From contig JAPLOA010000080.1 in assembly GCA_026400835.1 (NCBI GenBank), positions 1 through 64,000 on the forward strand: DNA of 64,000 bases, given 5' to 3'. The position numbers were made by a program, and so were the translations under genes. The notes below the pieces were generated by a model. It was not told the origin of the DNA and did not search any database. It saw only the letters and a program-made list of their open reading frames with translations. The DNA is from Planctomycetales bacterium. Lineage in GTDB: Bacteria > Planctomycetota > Planctomycetia > Planctomycetales > Planctomycetaceae. Of the stretch, positions 19,533-28,884 are shown one piece after another (position 1 is the stretch's first letter; each line of letters opens with the position of its first letter).

Positions 19533-21260
19533 GTGAATGCTGTTAATCGTGTTAGGATCGTGCTTCTCGCAGCCGCGTCCTTTGCAATAATCCGGAATCA
19601 GGCTCAACAGGCATCTGCGCAACAGACGTCGTTTTCACGAGCTGTGGTTGCCGCGGACCATCCGGCGGCCAGTGAAGCAGGTACTCGGATTCTTCGCGAA
19701 GGCGGCAACGTCGTCGATGCCGCTGTAGCCACGTCGTTCGCATTGTCTGTGGTGCGACCTGCCAGCTGTGGAATGGGTGGTGGCGGTTTCATGGTGATCT
19801 GGGACGCCGATCAGCAGAAAGCTGTGGCACTTGATTATCGAGAACGAGCGCCGGCAGGTGCGACCGCCACTGCACTGCAAGACGATGACAAGTCTCCCGA
19901 ACCACCAAGTGTTCGAGGTGGCAAAGCTGTGGGAGTGCCAGGGAACGTGGCCGGCCTGTGTTATGCCGCTAAGAAATACGGCACTATGCCGATCACTCGC
20001 CTTGTACAGCCAGCGATCGATCTCTGCAAAGATGGTGTCCCGATCGATCAGCATGATCAGGAAGTTCAGGCATCGACTCTCAGCAAACTTAAACTTCATG
20101 CTGGCTATGAAGACAGATTCAAACTTCTGAAGAAGCTCTACCTGAATGATGGCAAGCCGTGGAAGATCGGCGAAAAATTTTATTCTCCGCAACTCAAGAC
20201 TCTGGAAGCCATCGCCGCAAACGGCGCGGCAGGGTTCTACAAAGGCCCCGTTGCCGTTGCTGTCGCGCAGACGATCACGGCAGAATCCGGCATTTTCTTT
20301 ACAGATGATCTGGCAGCCTATCAGCCGACCGAACGCAACGCTCTCGTTTCAGAATTTCACGGCAAGCAGATCATTACGATGCCACCACCGTCCAGCGGAG
20401 GAGTGGCTTTGCTGCAAACTCTGCAAGCTCTGGAAGAGTGGGAAACACTGTCGCAAAAGAGCTTAGAATCACTGCAGCACAACAGTGCGGACTATGTCCA
20501 CGTTGTCACTGAAGTTCTTAAACACGCCTTCGCTGACCGCGCGGAGTTTCTTGGAGATACGGACTTCGTTCAGGTGCCAATAGATAAACTCCTGAACCGA
20601 GATTATTCACGCGACATTGCAGAACACGTCTCAATGGCGAGTACTCTGGCCCCGGAAAAATACGGTCGTTTCTTTCTCAACTCTGATGGAGGAACCAGCC
20701 ATTTCTCCGTTATGGATGCGGATGGTAACGCAGTCGCCTGCACAGAGACGATCAACCTGACATTCGGCAGTTTCGTGGTGGTACCTGAATACGGCGTTGT
20801 CCTCAACAATGAACTGGATGACTTTACTGCCAATCCCGGTAAACCAAATGCCTTCGGATTGATTCAGAGTGAGGCCAATGTCATTGCCCCCGGCAAACGA
20901 CCGCTCAGCAGTATGACTCCCACACTCGTCGTGGAAGATAACAAAGCGACTTATGCCTGCGGCGCTTCTGGAGGACCACGAATTATCACCGCGACACTCC
21001 AAAGCCTTCTCAATCACACTGTGTTCGAAATGTCGGCGGCTGATGCAGTCTCAGTAAGTCGCTTTCATCACCAATGGTCTCCCAATGAATTGCTGCTGGA
21101 GCCATCACTTAAGAAAGCGGCAGGCGATTCACTGACAGCTCTTGGGCATGTCGTCAAAAGCGGCAGCTCGCTGGCGGCAACACAGGCAGCTGCACTGGAT
21201 TCGGGGAAACCATCCGGCGGGAGCGACCCGCGGAAATACGGCCAGCCGGCCGGTCATTGA
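19533..21260 (+). CDS. ggt: Gamma-glutamyltransferase precursor
   Basis: 575 residues from the GTG at 19533, chosen because a gagggaga site precedes it and a signal peptide follows at once (VRIVLLAAASFAII...ASAQ). The enzyme transfers the gamma-glutamyl group of glutathione to acceptors or water in the periplasm. Family features: GGNVVDAAVATSFALSVV, GMGGGGFMV, LDYRERAP, the self-cleaving GGTSHFSV motif with nucleophile Thr at about 388, SSMTPTLV and CGASGGPRI. It should be processed into large and small subunits at that Thr. Confidence 0.5.
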   Translation: MNAVNRVRIVLLAAASFAIIRNQAQQASAQQTSFSRAVVAADHPAASEAGTRILREGGNVVDAAVATSFALSVVRPASCGMGGGGFMVIWDADQQKAVALDYRERAPAGATATALQDDDKSPEPPSVRGGKAVGVPGNVAGLCYAAKKYGTMPITRLVQPAIDLCKDGVPIDQHDQEVQASTLSKLKLHAGYEDRFKLLKKLYLNDGKPWKIGEKFYSPQLKTLEAIAANGAAGFYKGPVAVAVAQTITAESGIFFTDDLAAYQPTERNALVSEFHGKQIITMPPPSSGGVALLQTLQALEEWETLSQKSLESLQHNSADYVHVVTEVLKHAFADRAEFLGDTDFVQVPIDKLLNRDYSRDIAEHVSMASTLAPEKYGRFFLNSDGGTSHFSVMDADGNAVACTETINLTFGSFVVVPEYGVVLNNELDDFTANPGKPNAFGLIQSEANVIAPGKRPLSSMTPTLVVEDNKATYACGASGGPRIITATLQSLLNHTVFEMSAADAVSVSRFHHQWSPNELLLEPSLKKAAGDSLTALGHVVKSGSSLAATQAAALDSGKPSGGSDPRKYGQPAGH

Positions 21261-21384
21261 TTCGTTACTGAACCAAACGTACCCATCCTGATTAAAACGA
21301 ATTTGATCCAGAGAAACATGACCATGTCGCGGCTACGGATATCACACGGCCTCTTGATTTCGTCTAATGTGAGTATTGTTGTTT

Positions 21385-21440
21385 AACGGCAATACCGCAG
21401 GCTTAGGAGCAATACGGAACTGCGCCTGCGGCTTGCCGTT
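21385..21440. terminator. Large hairpin between converging genes
   Basis: aacggcaataccgcagg (21385-21401) pairs with cctgcggcttgccgtt (21425-21440): seven plus about seven base pairs around a small mismatch. It lies between ggt and the converging gene at 21471 and may act as a bidirectional terminator, although no long T run follows. Confidence 0.5.
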
Positions 21441-21470
21441 GAGCAATTTGATCATAATCCCGGTCTCTGC

Positions 21471-23369
21471 TTACGGCTTCCGAATGAAGTGCTCCGCAAA
21501 TGAACGGATGTGATGACCATTGAGAACATGGAACATCCTCAGCTTCTCGATGGTGGCTGCACCAAAACGATTCATGGGTACATGCACAATCTTCTTTTTG
21601 TACTTACTGGCCAGCCTTCTCCAGCCCGCGCCCGGCGGTGAATGACTCATAAGAGCGATATGCCGTTCGTTTGAATAGTGCAGCCCGGCCGCTATCAGTC
21701 GCTCTTCCAGCGTGTCGACGAAATCAAACTGCGGATCACGCCAGATATCACGAACTGGTCGCGGTGGAAACAGAAACATACAGCCGCCGTATCGCGCCAA
21801 CGCGATCCCGGGACCAATCATGTCGTCCGTAAAGTTTGTCGCAAACAATGACAACGTCGACTCATCGTGGTTCTCGGCATGCCATGTGATTCGCCATGGA
21901 TAATCACGAGGATCGGCGGGTGAATCAAACAACATCACAACGCAGTCGATTTTTCCCCGAGCCGGCGGAAATACTTTGACATGCAATTCACCCAGATGCC
22001 AGTTTCGCAGCGTTTCCCGAATGTCGAGCCCGTCCTTCATGCTGGCAGAGAACTTCTCGGTCCTCGCGAGATCATTACCGATCAAATCCAGAGCAACGTT
22101 TTTCACATGAGTCCGAAAGTTTTCAATCGCGACATCTTCCGGAGGCCAACTGCACTGACCATACGGATTCCAGGACTTCTGCCACTCCACTTTGGTGCGG
22201 CGGTCAGGACGAGCGTTCAAACGGCAGCTTCGCCAAACTACAGGATGCCCCGGCAGCCGGCAAACGGGCCGTAACTCTGAACCATCCGGCAAAATAGTTC
22301 GATCAATCCCGAACCGTATCTCCGGCAAATCAGAACTTGGCGCGAAGGGATAGTCTCGCGCCGTTTCGGCAACGTGGATCGCATATTGATCGCCGGCGGT
22401 CTGCTGAGAAGCAACAACCAGTGTATAGAGATCGGGCGTAAACCGCCGCTCAATCAACGACAAATTCCTGACGTACTTGAGGCAGTTCATCAGCAACTGT
22501 GGCGTGATTCGCCGAGCACGCGATTTGAATTCGTCTCGATAACGATCGCGCGCATGAAGCAGCAATGATTTGATTCCATCAATCGACAGATTCTCATCAT
22601 CATCCAGTTCAAACCGAGCCTTCTCATAGAGTCCGGTAATGAACGGAAGTTCGCCCAGCATAAACGTCAGTGTTCTGGCCGAAACACCAAACGATACTGT
22701 GGGTGTCTCAGACCACGACGGCGGAGCAGGGCGTTCCACCGCGCTGTTGAAGGCATCACGAAGCCACGGCCAGTCCATAATGTTGCAGAGGCATAAAACC
22801 GACTCATGCTGTGTCGATAAACGATGCAACTCGCTGGCCATCCAGTGGATTCGCCGAAACTGATCTTCATCTTCAGGTGCAGGCAGAGCTGGTAAGACCG
22901 CGGCAGCGAATTGCTCCGGTCGCACACGCTTCAGAGCATACGGATCCGGCAAGGACGCTTCTCGAGGAATATAGTGATCCGTTTCGATGTCGATGAAGGC
23001 GCGAACCATTCGCTCCTGCCGCGCGATTCGCAACGCTGCAATCACCGGCTGGCATGGATCAATCGGGACATAACTGGCTTCCGGCAATTCATCGTCACCC
23101 TCTTCTTCTGCGCCCGTTTCAAAATCGGTTGTCGTCGACGAAAATGTTTGAACCGGCTGGCGTTGGAGAACCACAGAAACGCAGGGCAAACGCTCGACGG
23201 CAGCTTCAACGTCGGCCTGAAATGATGGCGGCAAAGGAACGGCAAGGCACGCAAATTTCTGCGCGAGCATTAACCGACGAACTTCGACCGCAAAATCGCC
23301 GCTCCCGTGAATCACGGGGAAGAGGGTAATATTTCGACCCAGAGTCAGGACTTCTGAAACTGCGTTCAT
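21471..23369 (-). CDS. Unrecognised 632-residue protein
   Basis: No signal peptide and no membrane segment. The N-terminus (LFPVIHGSGDFAVEVRRLML...CLAVPLPPSF) reads like an alpha/beta domain. The middle (residues ~150-330) is helical and rich in Arg. The C-terminal ~150 residues contain a YGGCMFLFPPRPVRD stretch, then IALMSHSPPGAGWR, both of which look like conserved loops. It faintly resembles TraB/DUF5682-like proteins at the N-terminus, too weakly to name. Transcribed divergently from the PLP decarboxylase with a 116-bp shared upstream region. Confidence 0.5.
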   Translation of the reverse strand: MNAVSEVLTLGRNITLFPVIHGSGDFAVEVRRLMLAQKFACLAVPLPPSFQADVEAAVERLPCVSVVLQRQPVQTFSSTTTDFETGAEEEGDDELPEASYVPIDPCQPVIAALRIARQERMVRAFIDIETDHYIPREASLPDPYALKRVRPEQFAAAVLPALPAPEDEDQFRRIHWMASELHRLSTQHESVLCLCNIMDWPWLRDAFNSAVERPAPPSWSETPTVSFGVSARTLTFMLGELPFITGLYEKARFELDDDENLSIDGIKSLLLHARDRYRDEFKSRARRITPQLLMNCLKYVRNLSLIERRFTPDLYTLVVASQQTAGDQYAIHVAETARDYPFAPSSDLPEIRFGIDRTILPDGSELRPVCRLPGHPVVWRSCRLNARPDRRTKVEWQKSWNPYGQCSWPPEDVAIENFRTHVKNVALDLIGNDLARTEKFSASMKDGLDIRETLRNWHLGELHVKVFPPARGKIDCVVMLFDSPADPRDYPWRITWHAENHDESTLSLFATNFTDDMIGPGIALARYGGCMFLFPPRPVRDIWRDPQFDFVDTLEERLIAAGLHYSNERHIALMSHSPPGAGWRRLASKYKKKIVHVPMNRFGAATIEKLRMFHVLNGHHIRSFAEHFIRKP

Positions 23370-23485
23370 GATTCATTCTGCAAAACTTGGAGGAACCAGA
23401 CTTGGACCAGTTGATCGTACGCACTGAAAGCCGCTAAAGAAAGTCGGAAGACCCCAGAGAAATTGCGTGAGCGGATGAAATCCTT

Positions 23486-25135
23486 ATGCCCCAGTATCGA
23501 GACAATCTGAATGTGCTTCGGCGAGCGTTTCCTCAGCCGGTTTCGGATCAGGAGCACGATGCGTGGTTCGTTTTCTCGGTCCTGCGAGCATTGGATCGGG
23601 TCGACGCAATGAAGTCGCAGCGCCCGATCCTGGGAGAGCCTCAGCAAATCGACTTTTCAAAAGCCACAGAGGCCAGCGTTCCGGATGATATGAGCACCGT
23701 GGAACTCGTATCCAGAAATCTCGTCGACCATCTGGCAGGAATGTTCATCTGGGGACATCCACGATCTCAGGTGAACGTGATCAATCCGCCGTGTATCCCA
23801 GGAATTCTGGGGACACTTCTACCTGCAATTTACAATCCGAATCTGTGCAGTGAGGAAGCCAGTCGAGGCGTGGCATTGGCGGAAGCAGAAGTCATCAGCA
23901 TGACAGCTCGTCTGATGGGCTACGATCCCAATTCGTCCGGTGGAATTTTTACTTTCGGCGGCACGGGAACTTTGCTCTATGCCATCCGCCTTGGCATCGA
24001 GAAAGCTGTTCCGGGAGCCATGCAGAACGGCATCCTCGGCAATATGCCCGTTGTGGTTTGCTCTGACCAGGCTCATTACGCGAACAAGACGGCGGCATCA
24101 TGGCTGGGCCTCGGTGCCAACAGCGTTGTCAAAATCCCAACAGCTCCAAATAACGAGATAAGAACTTGCTTACTGGAAAGCGAACTGCGCCGTCTGCTGC
24201 AGGAAGGACGCCGTATCGCTTGTATCGTGGCCACGATGGGAACAACCGATGCCTTTGGGATCGATCATCTTGAAAAGATCCGCGAGCTTCGCGATGAACT
24301 CGTCCACGAGTTTTCTCTCGACTACGTGCCCCATCTGCATGCCGATGCTGTTATTGGCTGGGCGTGGAGTGTGTTTCGCGACTACGACTTTGTACTGAAT
24401 CAACTTCAGTTTCCCGATCGCACTCTGCGAGCGCTCGCCGGGGCCAATCGTCGTATACGCCAACTGCATCAGGCCGACTCCATCGGTGTGGATTATCACA
24501 AGACAGGTTTTGCACCTTACGTCTCAAGCGCGTTCTTTGTGGAGGATGCCAGAGACCTGAAAATGTTAACTCGAGATCAGTCGACAACTCCGTACCTGTT
24601 TCAATCGGGCGATTACAACCCTGGCAAGTTTACTCTGGAGACCAGTCGATCAGGCTGTGGTCCCATGTCAGCTCTTGGGGCCTTACAGTTACTTGGAAAA
24701 TCCGGATTGCGAACATTGCTCGGACATCTTGTGACCATGGCCGAAACACTCAGAAATCGGCTGACTGCTCAATCCGCCATCAGTGTCATGAATCCGGAAA
24801 ACTTTGGCCCGGTGACACTGTTCCGAGTCTATCCGGACGGCGTCGATACATTCGAAATGCCGAAGCTTGAGCAGACTGACGCCAGATACGCGGCCCAACT
24901 GCATCGGTTCAATGATTATAACAGGCAAGTGTTTCAGGCAATGCATGCCGAGGCATTGCGAGGCGATGGCGTGGTGATCTCCATGACCGATCGGTTTCGA
25001 GAAACAGACTACGGGCAGCCTGTCGTCGCCTTGAAGTCCTACATCATGAGTCCGTTTTCCGATGAGCATTACGTTCAGGCGGTCGTGGATTCTGTTGAAC
25101 GTGCCAGAAAACAAGTAGCCGGGGTTTTCAAGTAG
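23486..25135 (+). CDS. PLP-dependent group II (glutamate/aspartate-type) decarboxylase family protein
   Basis: 549 residues. Fold-type I PLP enzyme of the group II decarboxylase family: FTFGGTGTLLYAIR (phosphate loop), SDQAHYANKTAASWLGLG, VATMGTTDAFGID, HADAVIGWAW (Asp to the pyridine nitrogen), DYHKTGFAPY with the Schiff-base Lys at about 339, and TSRSGCGPMSALG. Known members decarboxylate amino acids such as glutamate, aspartate or aromatic residues. The substrate is not assignable, and the 'GxxW' after the PLP Asp is not the usual AxGG. An HD-domain gene follows 26 bp after the stop, suggesting co-transcription. Confidence 0.5.
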   Translation: MPQYRDNLNVLRRAFPQPVSDQEHDAWFVFSVLRALDRVDAMKSQRPILGEPQQIDFSKATEASVPDDMSTVELVSRNLVDHLAGMFIWGHPRSQVNVINPPCIPGILGTLLPAIYNPNLCSEEASRGVALAEAEVISMTARLMGYDPNSSGGIFTFGGTGTLLYAIRLGIEKAVPGAMQNGILGNMPVVVCSDQAHYANKTAASWLGLGANSVVKIPTAPNNEIRTCLLESELRRLLQEGRRIACIVATMGTTDAFGIDHLEKIRELRDELVHEFSLDYVPHLHADAVIGWAWSVFRDYDFVLNQLQFPDRTLRALAGANRRIRQLHQADSIGVDYHKTGFAPYVSSAFFVEDARDLKMLTRDQSTTPYLFQSGDYNPGKFTLETSRSGCGPMSALGALQLLGKSGLRTLLGHLVTMAETLRNRLTAQSAISVMNPENFGPVTLFRVYPDGVDTFEMPKLEQTDARYAAQLHRFNDYNRQVFQAMHAEALRGDGVVISMTDRFRETDYGQPVVALKSYIMSPFSDEHYVQAVVDSVERARKQVAGVFK

Positions 25136-25161
25136 CCGGTGGCCGTTCAGAATGCGACGTC

Positions 25162-26490
25162 ATGATGCACCCCTACTCCTCCATACCAGAGCTATCTCAG
25201 TCCGGCGATTCGTTCGGAGTGATCCGCATTCCTGTTGAACAGGATGTGCCGTTCACTCCTCGAGTGCGTGCCATTGTGGATTCGGCGGAGTTCCAGCGAT
25301 TGGCCCACGTCACGCAACTCGCTCTTGCTTCCCGTGTATATCCCGGCGCTACCCATACTCGTTTTGAGCATGCTCTTGGTGTTTATCACAACGCTTTGAA
25401 ATATCTCTGGCAACTGGGCAGAGATCAGCGGTTCGCCAGAACAGTTTCTGTGCGTGATGCAGAAATCCTGATCGTGACTGCACTGCTGCACGACATCGGC
25501 CATTGGCCATTCTGTCACCCGATTGAAGACCTGGGATTGCCGCAGCTACCACCGCACGAGGACTATGCGCGCGAGTTCCTGCGTCCCGGAACCGAACTGG
25601 GTGACGTTCTCCGCAAAGAATGGAAGATCGAACCCTACGAAGTTCTGGATGTGCTGGTCGCACGAGACAACTCACCCAGCAATCGCCTGCGCCGTTCAAT
25701 TCTCTCCGGCCCCATCGACATCGACAAGATGGACTACCTCGTTCGGGATAGCCAGCACTGCGGCGTGCCGTATGGAAAACACTTCGATCGCAATCGCCTG
25801 ATGAATTCGCTGATCGTGAATGAAGCTGGAGACGGCCTGGCGATTACATCCAAAGGCCGCACTGCCGCGGAAATGATGGTGTTTGCTCGGTACGTGATGT
25901 TTTCGGAGGTTTACTGGCATCATGCTGTGCGAGCCGCCACAACCATGTTTGCTCGTGCATTTTTTGAGCTGCTGCCGAAGCTGGATGTCGCAACTCTGTT
26001 TCGTTTAACAGAACCAGAGCTGATCCGAATACTGAAGCAGACCGCTGAAGGGACTGATGTCCAGACTTTGACGGACGGCCTGTTTGGAACTCGCCGACGA
26101 ATCCATAAACGCATCGCCGAGTTCAGCGTTTTTCATCAGGAACCGCTCTATCGAGCCATGCGTCAGAAGCCGTTCTCGGAGTTGGCGGTGATCTCATCAA
26201 AACTGGCGAAAGAACTGGGCCATGTCGCGGGTCTGGAAATCGGACGTCTCGACGTTCTGATTGACGCCCCGCCGCAGCATCGAGAAGTAGAATTCAACGT
26301 CCAGGTTTACACCGCGTCTGAAAAGAAATACCGGCCACTTCGTGAGTTGTCGCCAATTGTTGATTCCATGGCGAAAACTCAGTTCGACGACTGCGTCAAA
26401 AAAGTCCGCATCTACGGCACTGAAGAGTTGCGAAACGCCCTTCCGGAGAACTTCGACATCACTGCTTTGATGCACAAAGTGCTGAACTGA
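25162..26490 (+). CDS. HD-domain phosphohydrolase
   Basis: 442 residues. HD superfamily of dGTPase/YdhJ-like type: EFQRLAHVTQLALASRVYPGATHTRFEHALGVYHN gives the R, H and first metal ligand, LLHDIGHWPFCHPIE the HD pair, and DIDKMDYLVRDSQHCG the distal Asp. These enzymes hydrolyse nucleotides or other phosphoesters using a metal; the substrate is not defined. It lies 26 bp after the PLP decarboxylase. The start codon is uncertain by one residue (ATGATG). Confidence 0.5.
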   Translation: MMHPYSSIPELSQSGDSFGVIRIPVEQDVPFTPRVRAIVDSAEFQRLAHVTQLALASRVYPGATHTRFEHALGVYHNALKYLWQLGRDQRFARTVSVRDAEILIVTALLHDIGHWPFCHPIEDLGLPQLPPHEDYAREFLRPGTELGDVLRKEWKIEPYEVLDVLVARDNSPSNRLRRSILSGPIDIDKMDYLVRDSQHCGVPYGKHFDRNRLMNSLIVNEAGDGLAITSKGRTAAEMMVFARYVMFSEVYWHHAVRAATTMFARAFFELLPKLDVATLFRLTEPELIRILKQTAEGTDVQTLTDGLFGTRRRIHKRIAEFSVFHQEPLYRAMRQKPFSELAVISSKLAKELGHVAGLEIGRLDVLIDAPPQHREVEFNVQVYTASEKKYRPLRELSPIVDSMAKTQFDDCVKKVRIYGTEELRNALPENFDITALMHKVLN

Positions 26491-26510
26491 TTTTGCACAA
26501 TTCAGTCACA

Positions 26511-26640
26511 GGGTGGCACGTTCAGGCAGTGGAAGTGCCGCAGGCACAAGAAGCCGCATTGAGGACTCACTACTGGAAGACGGCATGCTATAAAAAATCA
26601 ACCTGCATATCTGTGCTTCTGGTTTCTTCGCAGCACAGCC
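26511..26640. repeat. Dispersed ~130-bp repeat, left copy flanking the toxin islet
   Basis: Starts gggtggcac, continues with a gtgccgcaggcac hairpin, a gaagNNNNNNtgaggact stretch and ends cgcagcacagcc. The same order of motifs recurs at 28023-28154 in the same orientation. Confidence 0.5.
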
Positions 26641-26698
26641 GGCCACTGAATCTGGATCTCCGATTTGTACGGACGCGCAGATTTACTGGAGCTTCTAG

Positions 26699-27325
26699 TT
26701 AGTCATCGCCAATGACAGCCTCACGCCGGATTCGGTAGTTCGTCGCAATCGCTTGCTGGATACACGACAGGACTCTTTCTGTAACAAAGAACAGGCGGAA
26801 CTCGTCCAATGTAAAAAGGTCCCATTCATGCCATGAACTGCGATCCACAGTCAGCAACATCTCGGCATTGAAGTTATAAGTCTTATGTCCGCATTCAGAA
26901 CACTGCTTTGTCACGCGGGCGCCAGTGGCCTCGACATCCACCGAGGCCACAGGCAAGTCGGTGACCTCCCAAAGTGGTTTGCCTGAATTCTGATTTTGAA
27001 CTTCAAAACTGTTCTCGTACGACACTTCTCGAACGGTCACGCCATGCAAATACGGCTCCATGATTAGCTTGAGGCGATCCGACAACAGCGTGCAGTCATC
27101 ACTAGAGTGCCACGTAAAATCCCCGAGTCGCCCTACTTTCTCTCCACGCTTTGACGTCTTCCAAACGAGTTGCCAGTACGAATCGGCGCGAATCTGCCAC
27201 GCACGTGCGCACGTTGAGCACGTGGCAAAATCATCGTCGCAAGCTTTCAAGTACGTCGTCGCGAGAGAATCGTCATCATATTGGCGACCAATACTGTACA
27301 CAGCTTGTTTGGCTCTACTTCTCAT
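26699..27325 (-). CDS. Double-CXXC protein, probable immunity partner of a contact toxin
   Basis: 208 residues. Two zinc-ribbon-like knuckles are visible: CSTC at residues 36-39 and CSECG at 142-146. The C-terminal part (EWDLFTLDEFRLFFVTERVLSC...) resembles the end of SitI6-type 'double-CXXCG' immunity proteins known from Myxococcus, a tentative assignment. Its ATG overlaps the TGA of a toxin-like fragment (ATGA), the classic arrangement of a toxin followed by its immunity gene. Codon use and setting look accessory, and the islet lies between two direct repeats. It could be an unrelated zinc-binding protein. Confidence 0.5.
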   Translation of the reverse strand: MRSRAKQAVYSIGRQYDDDSLATTYLKACDDDFATCSTCARAWQIRADSYWQLVWKTSKRGEKVGRLGDFTWHSSDDCTLLSDRLKLIMEPYLHGVTVREVSYENSFEVQNQNSGKPLWEVTDLPVASVDVEATGARVTKQCSECGHKTYNFNAEMLLTVDRSSWHEWDLFTLDEFRLFFVTERVLSCIQQAIATNYRIRREAVIGDD

Positions 27326-27683
27326 GACCCAATTTCAAGATAGAGGTGCAACATTTCATCGCGGACACGCCAGATATTGCTCGATTCAACCTTACCTGCG
27401 GCATTCTCAATCGCGTCCAGTCTGCGGAAGAATTCCTCATTGTATTTGGGGGTAGCCCGTTGAGTTTACCTGTATGCCAAAGCTAATGCATCTATTGAGC
27501 GACGTCCACAAGACTTGGCTGACCAGCCATACCCTCAATTAGCTTGGGCTCGACTCTATACCTTTCCCATGCATTGGCTATGCCCCCTCTTGGCGTTCCA
27601 TGGGGAGAATCGATTAGATCTTCGACGTGCTTCTTGAAAAGGATGTCATCATGCATGATCCTGCAATACTCAATGCCGACCAC
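27322..27683 (-). pseudogene. Remnant of a toxin C-terminus upstream of the immunity-like gene
   Basis: 47 codons ending at 27322 encode a compact polar stretch (PKYNEEFFRRLDAIENAAGK ... IWRVRDEMLHLYLEIGS) that runs into a TAA upstream. The +1 frame gives QVNSTGYP just before it, so an indel at the C-run near 27450 would join them. Further upstream, 27492-27683 holds a 63-residue frame (HGTPRGGIANAWERYRV...) that may be more of the same protein. The fragments end in an ATGA overlap with the downstream gene. I infer a decayed toxin domain of a polymorphic or lipoprotein toxin; no catalytic motif is identifiable. Confidence 0.5.
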
Positions 27684-28200
27684 TTTGTGTAAACGCGTCG
27701 TGGGGGTCTACGGGCCAGATGGCTGAAAGCGGGGTACTGCAAGGCTCGTCTCGGCGGAGCGAGACGGCTACATTGGTTGATCCCGAATCTGCGCTGCCAC
27801 GTTCAATGAATGATCATTCTACAACGGTTTTAGGCTCGTTCGAGAATCCTGCCCAACACGTGAGACCAGCAACAAGGGGCGTGGTCTGATGACCGGATGC
27901 AGCAGGGAAGGGGCTCGGTCTGGAAACTGGCGACAACATCAACGGACGCTTCGGTGAGATCAACGTGAGATAGACCGATGTTGCGAAAACTCTTGACTCT
28001 ACTCGCCCAGCCTGGGGGCGTCGGGTGGCACCTACAAACAGTGAGATTGTGCTGCAGGCAAAAGAAGACTCCGTGAGGACTTTCATCTGGAAGCCAGCAT
28101 TTCATCAAAATTAAACATGCAAGCTTCTGCTTCTTCTAGCTCCGCAACACAGCCCATCCGGGCTGTACCGCCCTGCGACCAAAGAGGCTATCCGAACGAC
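27684..28200. other. Spacer of the toxin islet
   Basis: No convincing gene. It contains a short hairpin at 27747-27766 (cgtctcg / cgagacg with a ggcgga-type loop), related to the large hairpin at 31173-31225, and the right-hand ~130-bp repeat at 28023-28154. Confidence 0.5.
28023..28154. repeat. Dispersed ~130-bp repeat, right copy flanking the toxin islet
   Basis: Same motif order as 26511-26640: gggtggcac, tgctgcaggca, gaagactccgtgaggact, ctggaag, then gcttct...gcaacacagcc. It is followed by a hairpin (acagcccatccgggctgt) at 28149-28166. Confidence 0.5.
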
Positions 28201-28467
28201 TCAGCCGAAATCGAACAGCTCGCTCCAGAATGATTCACGCCTTTTCGGTTGTGAGCCTTCTCTCGAAGCCGCAGACTCATCTGAATCGTAATGGCGATCG
28301 CGATCCGCTGAGAGGCGACCCACATCAGAGACAGGAGCTGACCGCTCGATAATCTTGTCCAGCTCACCGCGGTCAAGCCACACGCCACGACACTTTGGAC
28401 AGTAGTCGATTTCAACTCCCGACCTTTCAGTCATCTGCAGGTTGGAATCGCAAACAGGGCATTTCAT
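28201..28467 (-). CDS. Small zf-TFIIB-type zinc-ribbon protein
   Basis: 88 residues from the ATG at 28467, where similarity starts. The zf-TFIIB signature is complete: MKCPVCDSNL, then YCPKCRGVWLDRGELDKI. The charged tail ends in FWSELFDFG, typical of this family. Function unknown; the four Cys should bind one zinc. Divergent from the ribosome-hibernation gene. Confidence 0.5.
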   Translation of the reverse strand: MKCPVCDSNLQMTERSGVEIDYCPKCRGVWLDRGELDKIIERSAPVSDVGRLSADRDRHYDSDESAASREGSQPKRRESFWSELFDFG

Positions 28468-28884
28468 CGAACACACTCCCGGTGAAACCACAAACCTTAA
28501 TCACAGTCTCCGACATCAATCGCGCTGGCATGATCTTGAGCAAAACAGCGAGAATCAAAAGAACGCGGCGCGTTACCACGAGATCTGCTTCTGCTCAATG
28601 AAGGAATCCATTGCAGCCATTGGCCGTCATCGACCAAATGTTAGGCAGCTCATCACCAACAACAAATCTATATCACAAGGCACTTTCATTGATTTAATCA
28701 ATACTTAGCCCGCAGTCAGACTGGACAGAAAACACGAAACTGCGTACCACCAACACTTCATTTAAATCAATGTTTAAACTTTTTAGTTTAGATTAGTCAA
28801 TTTTCGAAACAGGGATAGAGTGTTGTAGAGTTGAATTTTCAAGTGCTTGATTTCAAAACAGAAGTTGACATGGAAAGATTAACA
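28468..28884. other. AT-rich divergent spacer upstream of the hibernation factor gene
   Basis: No gene. 28750-28800 is strikingly AT-rich (atttaaatcaatgtttaaac and a long T/A run), the likely promoter area for the gene at 28885. Confidence 0.5.

Noticed and set aside
27814-28108. 90-residue frames on the minus strand in the toxin islet
   Set aside because: They run into the dispersed repeat and show no conserved motif.
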